In this document: one piece after another, positions 13,491 through 26,990 of the stretch
Numbering within the stretch: position 1 is the first letter of the stretch
How the letters are laid out: each line of letters starts with the position of its first letter
Origin: Gordius sp. MW1
Lineage: Eukaryota > Nematomorpha > Gordioida > Gordea > Gordiidae
Direction of reading: 5' to 3'
DNA length: 64,000 nucleotides
Assembly: GCA_964036665.1 (NCBI GenBank)
Contig: OZ038527.1
Span: 1-64,000, forward strand
Notes under the pieces: generated by a model
Databases searched by the model: none
What the model was told of the DNA's origin: nothing
The model's input: only the letters and a program-made list of their open reading frames with translations
Made by a program: the position numbers and the translations under genes

Positions 13491-14913
13491 TGATTAATTT
13501 TAGATTATAGGTAAATTTATAACAGATCCACTATTTTGCAACACTCTTTTAAAACCTTTTTATAAATTCTCGCCTCCTTTACCTATGCCCTTTAAAAAAT
13601 ATTTAAAAATTATTAAAAAATTTAATGATTAATTTTAGATTATAGGTAAATTTATAACAAATCCAATATTTTGCAACACTCTTTTAAAACCTTTTTATAA
13701 ATTCACGCCTCCTTTACCTATGCCCTTTAAAAAATATTTAAAAAATAATTAAAAAATTTAATGATTAATTTTAGATTATAGGTAAATTTATAACAGACCC
13801 ACTATTTTGCAACACTCATTTAAAACCTTTTTATAAATTCACGCCTCCTTTACCTATGCCCTTTAAAAAATATTTAAAAATTATTAAAAAATTTAATGAT
13901 TAATTTTAGATTATAGGTAAATATATAACAAATCCAATATTTTGCAACACTCTTTTAAAACCTTTTTATAAATTCACGCCTCCTTTACATATGCCCTTTA
14001 AAAAATATTTAAAAAATAATTAAAAAATTTAATGATTAATTTTAGATTATAGGTAAATTTATAACAAATCCAATATTTTGCAACACTCTTTTAAAACCTT
14101 TTTATAAATTCACGCCTCCTTTACCTATGCCCTTTAAAAAATATTTAAAAATTATTAAAAAATTTAATGATTAATTTTAGATTATAGGTAAATTTATAAC
14201 AAATCCAATATTTTGCAACACTCATTTAAAACCTTTTTATAAATTCACGCCTCCTTTACCTATGCCCTTTAAAAAATAATTAAAAAATAATTAAAAAATT
14301 TTAATGATTAATTTTAGATTATAGGTAAATTTATAACAGATCTACTATTTTGCAACACTCTTTTAAAACCTTTTTATAAATTCACGCCTCCTTTACCTAT
14401 GCCATTTCAAAAATATTTAAAAAATAATTAAAAAATTAAATGATTAATTTTTGATTATAGGTAAATTTATAACAAATCCAATATTTTGCAACACTCTTTT
14501 AAAACCTTTTTATAAATTCACGCCTCCTTTACCTATGCCCTTTACAAAATATTTAAAAATTAATTAAAAAATTTAATGATTTATTTTAGATTATAACAGA
14601 GCCAATATTTTGCAACACTCTTTTAAAACCTTTTTATAAATTCACGCCTCCTTTACCTATGCCCTTTAAAAAATATTTAAAAAATAATTATAAAATTTAA
14701 TTATTAATTTTTGATTATAGGTAAATATATAACAAATCCAATATTTTGCAACACTCTTTTAAAACCTTTTTATAAATTCACGCCTCCTTTACCTATGCCC
14801 TTTAAAAAATATTTAAAAATTATTAAAAAATTTAATGATTAATTTTAGATTATAGGTAAATTTATAACAGATCCACTATTTTGCAACACTCTTTTAAAAC
14901 CTTTTTATAAATT

Positions 14914-15600
14914 CACGCCCACTTTGCCCCTGCTCTTTAAAAAATAATTAAAATTTAACGATTAATTTTAAATTATAGGTAAATTTATAACAGATCCACT
15001 ATTTTGCAACACTTTTTAAAATTTTTTTATAAATTCACGCCTCCTTTACCTATGCCCTTTAAAAATATTTAAAAATAATTAAAAAATTTAATGATTAATT
15101 TTTGATTATAGGTAAATTTATAACAGATCCACTATTTTGCAACAATCTTTTAAAACCTTTTTATAAATTCACGCCCACTTTGCCCCTGCTCTTTAAAAAA
15201 TAATTAAAATTTAACGATTAATTTTAAATTATAGGTAAATTTATAACAGATCCACTATTTTGCAACACTTTTTAAATTTTTTTTATAAATTCACGCCTCC
15301 TTTACCTATGCCCTTTAAAAATATTTAAAAATAATTAAAAAATTTAATGATTAATTTTTGATTATAGGTAAATTTATAACAGATCCACTATTTTGCAACA
15401 ATCTTTTAAAACCTTTTTATAAATTCACGCCCACTTTGCCCCTGCTCTTTAAAAAATAATTAAAATTTAACGATTAATTTTAAATTATAGGTAAATTTAT
15501 AACAGATCCACTATTTTGCAACACTTTTTAAAATTTTTTTATAAATTCACGCCTCCTTTACCTATGCCCTTTAAAAATATTTAAAAATAATTAAAAAATT
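14914..15600. repeat. 256-bp dimeric higher-order repeat, copy 2
   Basis: The same dimer as at 12677 is found again, with CACGCCCACTTTGCCCCTGC at 14914, 15170 and 15426 (256-base spacing). The block lies 2,237 bases from the first copy and shares the same private variants, so the two blocks are probably products of one internal duplication. Confidence 0.9.
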
Positions 15601-18600
15601 TAATGATTAATTTTAGATTATAGGTAAATTTATAACAGATCCACTATTTTGCAACACTCTTTTAAAACCTTTTTATAAATTCTCGCCTCCTCTACCTATG
15701 CCCTTTAAAAAATATTTAAAAATTATTAAAAAATTTAATGATTAATTTTAGATTATAGGTAAATTTATAACAAATCCAATATTTTGCAACACTCTTTTAA
15801 AACCTTTTTATAAATTCACGCCTCCTTTACCTATGCCCTTTAAAAAATATTTAAAAAATAATTAAAAAATTTAATGATTAATTTTAGATTATAGGTAAAT
15901 TTATAACAAATCCACTATTTTGCAACACTCTTTTAAAACCTTTTTATAAATTCACGCACGCCTCCTTTACCTATGCCCTTTAATAAATATTTAAAAAATA
16001 ATTAAAAAATTTAATGATTAATTTTTGATTATAGGTAAATTTATAACAAATCCACTTTTTTGCAACACTCTTTTAAAATCTTTTTGAAATTACACGCCCC
16101 TTTTGCCCATGCCCTGTAAAAAATAATTAAAAAATTTAATGATTAATTTTAGATTATAGGTAAATTTATAACAGATCCACTATTTTGCAACACTCTTTTA
16201 AAACCTTTTTATAAATTCACGCCTCATTTACCTATGCCCTTTAAAAAATATTTAAAAAATAATTAAAAAATGTAATGATTAATTTTTGATTATAGGTAAA
16301 TTTATAACAGATCCACTCTTTTGCAACACTCTTTTAAAACCTTTTTATAAATTCACGCCTCCTTTACCTATGCCCTTTAAAAATGATTTAAAAAATATTT
16401 AAAAAATTTTAAAAAATAATTAAAAAATTTAATGATTAGTTTTTGATTATAGGTAAATTTATAACAAATCCACTATTTTGCAACACTCTTTTAAAATCTT
16501 TTTGAAATTTCACGCCCCTTTTGCCCATGCCCTGTAAAAAATAATTAAAAAATTCAATGATTAATTTTTGATTATAGGTAAATTTATAACAGAGCCAATA
16601 TTTTGCAACACTCTTTTAAAATTTTTTTATAAATTCACGCCTCCTTTACCTATGCCCTTTAAAAAATATTTAAAAATAATTAAAAAATTTAATGATTAAT
16701 TTTTGATTATAGGTAAATTTATAACAGATCCACTATTTTGCAACACTCTTTTAAAACCTTTTTATAAATTCACGCCTCCTTTACATATGCCCTTTAAAAA
16801 ATATTTAAAAATTATTAAAAAATTTAATGATTAATTTTAGATTATAGGTAAATTTATAACAAATCCAATATTTTGCAACACTCTTTTAAAACCTTTTTAT
16901 AAATTCACGCCTCCTTTACCTATGCCCTTTAAAAAATATTTAAAAAATAATTAAAAAATTTAATGATTAATTTTAGATTATAGGTAAATTTATAACAAAT
17001 CCACTATTTTGCAACACTATTTTAAAACCTTTTTATAAATTCACGCACGCCTCCTTTACCTATGCCCTTTAAAAATGATTTAAAAAATATTTAAAAATTT
17101 TTAAAAAATAATTAAAAAATTTAATGATTAATTTTTGATTATAGGTAAATTTATAACATATCCACTTTTTTGCAACACTCTTTTAAAATCTTTTTGAAAT
17201 TTCACGCCCCTTTTGCCCATGCCCTGTAAAAAATAATTAAAAAATTCAATGATTAATTTTTGATTATAGGTAAATTTATAACAGAGCCAATGATTTGCAA
17301 CACTCTTTTAAAACTTTTTATAAATTCACGCCTCCTTTACCTATGCCCTTTAAAAAATATTTAAAAAATAATTAAAAAATTTAATGATTAATTTTTGATT
17401 ATAGGTAAATTTACAACAAATCCACTTTTTTGCAACACTCTTTTAAAATCTTTTTGAAATTTCACGCCCCTTTTGCCCATGCCCTGTAAAAAATAATTAA
17501 AAAATTCAATGATTAATTTTTGATTATAGGTAAATTTATAACAGAGCCAATGATTTGCAACACTCTTTTAAAACTTTTTATAAATTCACGCCTCCTTTAC
17601 CTATGCCCTTTAAAAAATATTTAAAAAATAATTAAAAAATGTAATGATTAATTTTTGATTATATTTAAATTTATAACAGATCCACTATTTTGCAACACTC
17701 TTTTAAAACCTTTTTATAAATTCACAAACGCCTCCTTTACCTATGCCCTTTAAAAAATATTTAAAAAATAATTAAAAAATTTAATGATTAATTTTAGATT
17801 ATAGGTAAATTTATAACAAATCCACTATTTTGCAACACTATTTTAAAACCTTTTTATAAATTCACGCCTCCTTTACCTATGCCCTTTAAAAATGATTTAA
17901 AAAATATTTAAAAAATTTTAAAAAATAATTAAAAAATTTAATGATTAGTTTTTGATTATAGGTAAATTTATAACAAATCCACTATTTTGCAACACTCTTT
18001 TAAAATCTTTTTGAAATTTCACGCCCCTTTTGCCCATGCCCTGTAAAAAATAATTAAAAAATTCAATCATTAATTTTTGATTATAGGTAACTTTATAACA
18101 GAGCCAATATTTTGCAACACTCTTTTAAAACTTTTTTATAAATTCACGCCTCCTTTACCTATGCCCTTTAAAATATATTTAAAAAATAATTAAAAAATTT
18201 AATGATTAATTTTTGATTATAGGTAAATTTATAACAAATCCACTTTTTTGCAACACTCTTTTTAAATTTTTTTGAAATTTCACGCCCCCTTTGCCCATGC
18301 CCTGTAAAAAATAATTAAAAAATTCAATGATTAATTTTTGATTATAGGTAAATTTATAACAGAGCCAATATTTTGCAACACTCTTTTAAAACCTTTTTAT
18401 AAATTCACGCCTCCTTTACCTATGCCCTTTAAAAAATATTTAAAAATAATTAAAAAATTTAATGATTAATTTTTGATTATAGGTAAATTTATAACAGATC
18501 CACTATTTTGCAACACTCTTTTAAAACCTTTTTATAAATTCACGCCTCCTTTACCTATGCCCTTTAAAAAATATTTAAAAAATAATTAAAAAATTTAGTG

Positions 18601-21600
18601 ATTGATTTTTGATTATATGTAAATTTATAACAGATCCACTATTTTGCAACAATCTTTTAAAACCTTTTTATAAATTCACGCCTCCTTTACCTATGCCCTT
18701 TAAAAATGATTTAAAAAATATTTAAAAAATTTTAAAAAATAATTAAAAAATTTAATGATTAGTTTTTGATTATAGGTAAATTTATAACAAATCCACTATT
18801 TTGCAACACTCTTTTAAAATCTTTTTGAAATTTCACGCCCCTTTTGCCCATGCCCTGTAAAAAATAATTAAAAAACTCAATAATTAATTTTTGATTATAG
18901 GTAAATAAATTTATAACAGAGCCAATATTTTGCAACACTCTTTTAAAACCTTTTTATAAATTCACGCCTCCTTTACCTATGCCCTTTAAAAAATATTTAA
19001 AAAATAATTAAAAAATTTAATGATTAATTTTTGATTATAGGTAAATTTATAACAGATCCACTCTTTTGCAACACTCTTTTAAAACCTTTTTATAAATTCA
19101 CGCCTCCTTTACCTATGCCCTTCAAAAATGATTTAAAAAATATTTAAAAAATTTTAAAAATAATTAAAAAATTTAATGATTAGTTTTATTATAGGTAAAT
19201 TTATAACAAATCCACTATTTTGCAACACTCTTTTAAAATCTTTTTCAAATTTTACGCTCCTTTTGCCCATGCCCTGTAAAAAATAATTAAAAAATTCAAT
19301 GATTAATTTTTGATTATAGGTAAATTTATAACAGAGCCAATATTTTGCAACACTCTTTTAAAACTTTTTTATAAATTCACGCCTCCTTTACCTATGCCCT
19401 TTAAAATATATTTAAAAAATAATTAAAAAATTTAATGATTAATTTTTGATTATAGGTAAATTTATAACAAATCCACTTTTTTGCAACACTCTTTTAAAAT
19501 TTTTTTGAAATTTCACGCCCCCTTTGCCCATGCCCTGTAAAAAATAATTAAAAAATTCAATGATTAATTTTTGATTATAGGTAAATTTATAACAGATCCA
19601 CTCTTTTGCAACACTCTTTTAAAACCTTTTTATAAATTTACGCCTCCTTTACCTATGCCCTTTAAAAATGATTTAAAAAATATTTAAAAAATTTTAAAAA
19701 ATAATTAAAAAATTTAATGATTAGTTTTTGATTATAGGTAAATTTATAACAAATCCACTTTTTTGCAACACTCTTTTAAAATCTTTTTGAAATTTCACGC
19801 CCCTTTTGCCCATGCCCTGTAAAAAATAATTAAAAAATTCAATGATTAATTTTTGATTATAGGTAAATTTATAACAGAGCCAATATTTTGCAACACTCTT
19901 TTAAAACCTTTTTATAAATTCACGCCACCTTTACCTATGCCCTTTAAAAAATATTTAAAAATAATTAAAAAATTCAATGATTAATTTTTGATTATAGGTA
20001 AATTTATAACAGATCCACTATTTTGCAACACTCTTTTAAAACCTTTTTATAAATTCACGCCTCCTTTACCTATGCCCTTTAAAAAATATTTAAAAAATAA
20101 TTAAAAAATTTAGTGATTGATTTTTGATTATATGTAAATTTATAACAAATCCACTATTTTGCGCAACACTATTTTAAAACCTTTTTATAAATTCACGCAC
20201 GCCTCCTTTACCTATGCCCTTTAAAAATGATTTAAAAAATATTTAAAAAATTTTAAAAAATAATTAAAAAATTTAATGATTAATTTTTGATTATAGGTAA
20301 ATTTATAACAAATCCACTTTTTTGCAACACTCTTTTAAAATCTTTTTGAAATTTCACGCCCCTTTTGCCCATGCCCTGTAAAAAATAATTAAAAAATTCA
20401 ATGATTAATTTTTGATTATAGGTAAATTTATAACAGAGCCAATATTTTGCAACAGTCTTTTAAAACTTTTTTATAAATTCACGCCTCCTTTACATATGCC
20501 CTTTAAAAAATATTTAAAAAATAATTAAAAAATTTAATGATTAATTTTTGATTATAGGTAAATTTATAACAAATCCACTTTTTTGCAACACTCTTTTAAA
20601 ATCTTTTTGAAATTTCACGCCACTTTTGCCCATGCCCTGTAAAAAATAATTAAAAAATTTAATGATTAATTTTTGATTATAGGTAAATTTATAACAGATC
20701 CACTATTTTGCAACACTCTTTTAAAACCTTTTTATAAATTCACGCACGCCTCATTTACCTATGCCCTTTAAAAAATATTTAAAAAATAATTAAAAAATTT
20801 AATGATTAATTTTTGATTATAGGTAAATTTATAACAGATCCACTCTTTTGCAACACTCTTTTAAAACCTTTTTATAAATTCACGCCTCCTTTACCTATGC
20901 CCTTTAAAAATGATTTAAAAAATATTTAAAAAAATTTAAAAAATAATTAAAAAATTTAATGATTAGTTTTTGATTATAGGTAAATTTATAACAAATCCAC
21001 TAATTTGCAACACTCTTTTAAAATCTTTTTGAAATTTCACGCCCCTTTTGCCCATGCCCTGTAAAAAATAATTAAAAAATTCAATGATTAATTTTTGATT
21101 ATAGGTAAATTTATAACAGAGCCAATATTTTGCAACACTCTTTTAAAACCTTTTTATAAATTCACGCCTCCTTTACCTATGCCCTTTAAAAAATATTTAA
21201 AAAATAATTAAAAAATTTAGTGATTGATTTTTGATTATATGTAAATTTATAACAGATCCACTATTTTGCAACAATCTTTTAAAACCTTTTTATAAATTCA
21301 CGCCTCCTTTACCTATGCCCTTTAAAAATGATTTAAAAAATATTTAAAAAATTTTAAAAAATAATTAAAAAATTTAATGATTAGTTTTTGATTATAGGTA
21401 AATTTATAACAAATCCACTATTTTGCAACACTCTTTTAAAATCTTTTTGAAATTTCACGCCCCTTTTGCCCATGCCCTGTAAAAAATAATTAAAAAATTC
21501 AATAATTAATTTTTGATTATAGGTAAATTTATAACAGAGCCAATATTTTGCAACACTCTTTTAAAACCTTTTTATAAATTCACGCCTCCTTTACCTATGC

Positions 21601-24600
21601 CCTTTAAAAAATATTTAAAAAATAATTAAAAAATTTAATGATTAATTTTGGATTATAGGTAAATTTATAACAAATCCACTATTTTGCAACACTATTTTAA
21701 AACCTTTTTATAAATTCACGCACGCCTCCTTTACCTATGCCCTTTAAAAAATATTTAAAAAATAATTAAAAAATTTAATGATTAATTTTTGATTATAGGT
21801 AAATTTATAACAGATCCACTCTTTTGCAACACACTTTTAAAACCTTTTTATAAATTCACGCCTCCTTTACCTATGCCCTTTAAAAATGATTTAAAAAATA
21901 TTTAAAAAATTTTAAAAAATAATTAAAAAATTTAATGATTAGTTTTTGATTATAGGTAAATTTATAACAAATCCACTATTTCTCAACACTCTTTTAAAAT
22001 CTTTTTCAAATTTCACGCCCCTTTTGCCCATGCCCTGTAAAAAATAATTAAAAAATTCAATGATTAATTTTTGATTATAGGTAAATTTATAACAGAGCCA
22101 ATATTTTGCAACACTCTTTTAAAACTTTTTTATAAATTCACGCCTCCTTTACCTATGCCCTTTAAAATATATTTAAAAAATAATTAAAAAATTTAATGAT
22201 TAATTTTTGATTATAGGTAAATTTATAACAAATCCACTTTTTTGCAACACTCTTTTAAAATTTTTTTGAAATTTCACGCCCCCTTTGCCCATGCCCTGTA
22301 AAAAATAATTAAAAAATTCAATGATTAATTTTTGATTATAGGTAAATTTATAACAGAGCCAATATTTTGCAACACTCTTTTAAAACCTTTTTATAAATTC
22401 ACGCCTCCTTTACCTATGCCCTTTAAAAAAAATTTTAAAAATAATTAAAAAATTTAATGATTAATTTTTGATTATAGGTAAATTTATAACAGATCCACTA
22501 TTTTGCAACACTCTTTTAAAACCTTTTTATAAATTCACGCACGCCTCATTTACCTATGCCCTTTAAAAAATATTTAAAAAATAATTAAAAAATTTAATGA
22601 TTAATTTTTGATTATAGGTAAATTTATAACAGATCCACTCTTTTGCAACACTCTTTTAAAACCTTTTTATAAATTCACGCCTCCTTTACCTATGCCCTTT
22701 AAAAATGATTTAAAAAATATTTAAAAAATTTTAAAAAATAATTAAAAAATTTAATGATTAGTTTTTGATTATAGGTAAATTTATAACAAATCCACTATTT
22801 TGCAACACTCTTTTAAAATCTTTTTGAAATTTCACGCCCCTTTTGCCCATGCCCTGTAAAAAATAATTAAAAAATTCAATAATTAATTTTTGATTATAGG
22901 TAAATTTATAACAGAGCCAATATTTTGCAACACTCTTTTAAAACCTTTTTATAAATTCACGCCACCTTTACCTATGCCCTTTAAAAAATATTTAAAAATA
23001 ATTAAAAAATTTAATGATTAATTTTTGATTATAGGTAAATTTATAACAGATCCACTATTTTGCAACACTCTTTTAAAACCTTTTTATAAATTCACGCCTC
23101 CTTTACCTATGCCCTTTAAAAAATATTTAAAAAATAATTAAAAAATGTAATGATTAATTTTTGATTATATTTAAATTTATAACAGATCCACTATTTTGCA
23201 ACACTCTTTTAAAACCTTTTTATAAATTCACGCACGCCTCATTTACCTATGCCCTTTAAAAAATATTTAAAAAATAATTAAAAAATTTAATGATTAATTT
23301 TTGATTATAGGTAAATTTATAACAGATCCACTCTTTTGCAACACTCTTTTAAAACCTTTTTATAAATTCACGCCTCCTTTACCTATGCCCTTTAAAAATG
23401 ATTTAAAAAATATTTAAAAAAATTTAAAAAATAATTAAAAAATTTAATGATTAGTTTTTGATTATAGGTAAATTTATAACAAATCCACTAATTTGCAACA
23501 CTCTTTTAAAATCTTTTTGAAATTTCACGCCCCTTTTGCCCATGCCCTGTAAAAAATAATTAAAAAATTCAATGATTAATTTTTGATTATAGGTAAATTT
23601 ATAACAGAGCCAATATTTTGCAACACTCTTTTAAATTTTTTTTATAAATTCACGCCTCCTTTACCTATGCCCTTTAAAAAATATTTAAAAATAATTAAAA
23701 AATTAATGATTAATTTTTGATTATAGGTAAATTTATAACAGATCCACTATTTTGCAACACTCTTTTAAAACCTTTTTATAAATTCACGCCTCCTTTACCT
23801 ATGCCCTTTAAAAAATATTTAAAAAATAATTAAAAAATTTAGTGATTGATTTTTGATTATATGTAAATTTATAACAGATCCACTATTTTGCAACAATCTT
23901 TTAAAACCTTTTTATAAATTCACGCCTCCTTTACCTATGCCCTTTAAAAATGATTTAAAAAATATTTAAAAAATTTTAAAAAATAATTAAAAAATTTAAT
24001 GATTAGTTTTTGATTATAGGTAAATTTATAACAAATCCACTATTTTGCAACACTCTTTTAAAATCTTTTTGAAATTTCACGCCCCTTTTGCCCATGCCCT
24101 GTAAAAAATAATTAAAAAATTCAATAATTAATTTTTGATTATAGGTAAATTTATAACAGAGCCAATATTTTGCAACACTCTTTTAAAACCTTTTTATAAA
24201 TTCACGCCTCCTTTACCTATGCCCTTTAAAAAATATTTAAAAAATAATTAAAAAATTTAATGATTAATTTTGGATTATAGGTAAATTTATAACAAATCCA
24301 CTATTTTGCAACACTATTTTAAAACCTTTTTATAAATTCACGCACGCCTCCTTTACCTATGCCCTTTAAAAATGATTTAAAAAATATTTAAAAAATTTTA
24401 AAAAATAATTAAAAAATTTAATGATTAGTTTTTGATTATAGGTAAATTTATAACAAATCCACTATTTTGCAACACTCTTTTAAAATCTTTTTGAAATTTC
24501 ACGCCCCTTTTGCCCATGCCCTGTAAAAAATAATTAAAAAATTCAATAATTAATTTTTGATTATAGGTAAATTTATAACAGAGCCAATATTTTGCAACAC

Positions 24601-26836
24601 TCTTTTAAAACCTTTTTATAAATTCACGCCTCCTTTACCTATGCCCTTTAAAAAATATTTAAAAAATAATTAAAAAATTTAATGATTAATTTTGGATTAT
24701 AGGTAAATTTATAACAAATCCACTATTTTGCAACACTATTTTAAAACCTTTTTATAAATTCACGCACGCCTCCTTTACCTATGCCCTTTAAAAATGATTT
24801 AAAAAATATTTAAAAAATTTTAAAAAATAATTAAAAAATTTAATGATTAGTTTTTGATTATAGGTAAATTTATAACAAATCCACTAATTTGCAACACTCT
24901 TTTAAAATCTTTTTGAAATTTCACGCCCCTTTTGCCCATGCCCTGTAAAAAATAATTAAAAAATTCAATGATTAATTTTTGATTATAGGTAAATTTATAA
25001 CAGATCCACTATTTTGCAACACTCTTTTAAAACCTTTTTATAAATTCACGCCTCCTTTACCTATGCCCTTTAAAAAATATTTAAAAAATAATTAAAAAAT
25101 TTAATGATTAATTTTTGATTATAGGTAAATTTATAACAGATCTACTCTTTTGCAACACTCTTTTAAAACCTTTTTATAAATTCACGCCTCCTTTACCTAT
25201 GCCCTTTAAAAATGATTTAAAAAATATTTAAAAAATTTTAAAAAATAATTAAAAAATTTAATGATTAGTTTTTGATTATAGGTAAATTTATAACAAATCC
25301 ACTATTTTGCAACACTCTTTTAAAATCTTTTTCAAATTTCACGCCCCCTTTGCCCATGCCCTTTAAAATATATTTAAAAAATAATTAAAAAATTTAATGA
25401 TTAATTTTTGATTATAGGTAAATTTATAACAGATCCACTATTTTGCAACACTCTTTTAAAACCTTTTTATAAATTCACGCCTCCTTTACCTATGCCCTTT
25501 AAAATATATTTAAAAAATAATTAAAAAATTTAATGATTAATTTTTGATTATAGGTAAATTTATAACAAATCCACTTTTTTGCAACACTCTTTTAAAATTT
25601 TTTTGAAATTTCACGCCCCCTTTGCCCATGCCCTGTAAAAAATAATTAAAAAATTCAATGATTAATTTTTGATTATAGGTAAATTTATAACAGAGCCAAT
25701 ATTTTGCAACACTCTTTTAAAACCTTTTTATAAATTCACGCCTCCTTTACCTATGCCCTTTAAAAAAATTTTTAAAAATAATTAAAAAATTTAATGATTA
25801 ATTTTTGATTATAGGTAAATTTATAACAGATCCACTATTTTGCAACACTCTTTTAAAACCTTTTTATAAATTCACGCACGCCTCATTTACCTATGCCCTT
25901 TAAAAAATATTTAAAAAATAATTAAAAAATTTAATGATTAATTTTTGATTATAGGTAAATTTATAACAGATCCACTCTTTTGCAACACACTTTTAAAACC
26001 TTTTTATAAATTCACGCCTCCTTTACCTATGCCCTTTAAAAATGATTTAAAAAATATTTAAAAAATTTTAAAAAATAATTAAAAAATTTAATGATTAGTT
26101 TTTGATTATAGGTAAATTTATAACAAATCCACTATTTCTCAACACTCTTTTAAAATCTTTTTCAAATTTCACGCCCCTTTTGCCCATGCCCTGTAAAAAA
26201 TAATTAAAAAATTCAATGATTAATTTTTGATTATAGGTAAATTTATAACAGAGCCAATATTTTGCAACACTCTTTTAAGACTTTTTTATAAATTCACGCC
26301 TCCTTTACCTATGCCCTTTAAAATATATTTAAAAAATAATTAAAAAATTTAATGATTAATTTTTGATTATAGGTAAATTTATAACAAATCCACTTTTTTG
26401 CAACACTCTTTTAAAATTTTTTTGAAATTTCACGCCCCCTTTGCCCATGCCCTGTAAAAAATAATTAAAAAATTTAATGATTAATTTTAGATTATAGGTA
26501 AATTTATAACAAATCCACTATTTTGCAACACTATTTTAAAACCTTTTTATAAATTCACGCACGCCTCCTTTACCTATGCCCTTTAAAAATGATTTAAAAA
26601 ATATTTAAAAATTTTTAAAAAATAATTAAAAAATTTAATGATTAATTTTTGATTATAGGTAAATTTATAACAAATCCACTTTTTTGCAACACTCTTTTAA
26701 AATCTTTTTGAAATTTCACGCCCCTTTTGCCCATGCCCTGTAAAAAATAATTAAAAAATTCAATGATTAATTTTTGATTATATTTAAATTTATAACAGAG
26801 CCAATATTTTGCAACAGTCTTTTAAAACTTTTTTAT

Positions 26837-26839
<3 letters not shown>

Positions 26840-26904
<65 letters not shown>
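26840..26904. repeat. Poly(T), 65 nt
   Basis: A pure T run lies between satellite and the left inverted repeat. It is followed by GGAAAAAG. Read on the other strand, this is CTTTTTCC followed by poly(A), that is, the element's own 3' end with its tail attached to the inverted copy. The homopolymer length is probably approximate. Confidence 0.9.
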
Positions 26905-26905
<1 letters not shown>

Positions 26906-26990
26906 GAAAAAGAAGTGCTTGTTAATAAATGAAACAATAAAAATTATATGCGAGGTAAACATTCAAAAATTGCGATCGCGTTGAAATGAC
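26906..26990. repeat. Left 85-bp inverted repeat
   Basis: This is the exact reverse complement of 29293-29377, with no mismatch over 85 bases. It includes the palindromic GCGATCGC. It contains an in-frame stop (26982-26984) just before the coding frame opens at 26985, so it supplies no start codon. The base outside it (26905, G) has no match on the right. Confidence 0.95.

Larger units (their letters stand above)
11649..26839. repeat. Subtelomeric 136-bp satellite, main distal block with higher-order structure
   Basis: About 15 kb, roughly 110 monomers, in one orientation. Three classes recur. Type 1 is about 136 bp (CTCCTTTACCTATGCCCTTT). Type 2 is longer, with an AATGATTTAAAAAATATT insertion and ATTAGTTTTTGATT. 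Type 3 is shorter, with TTTTTGAAATTTCACGCCCC and GCCCTGTAAAAAATAATT. From about 16 kb they follow a repeating order of types 1, 1, 2, 3, keyed by the leaders GAGCCAAT, GATCCACT and AATCCACT, so the effective unit is several hundred bases. Private variants repeated at fixed offsets show segmental duplication within the array. The block ends where poly(T) begins. Confidence 0.95.
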
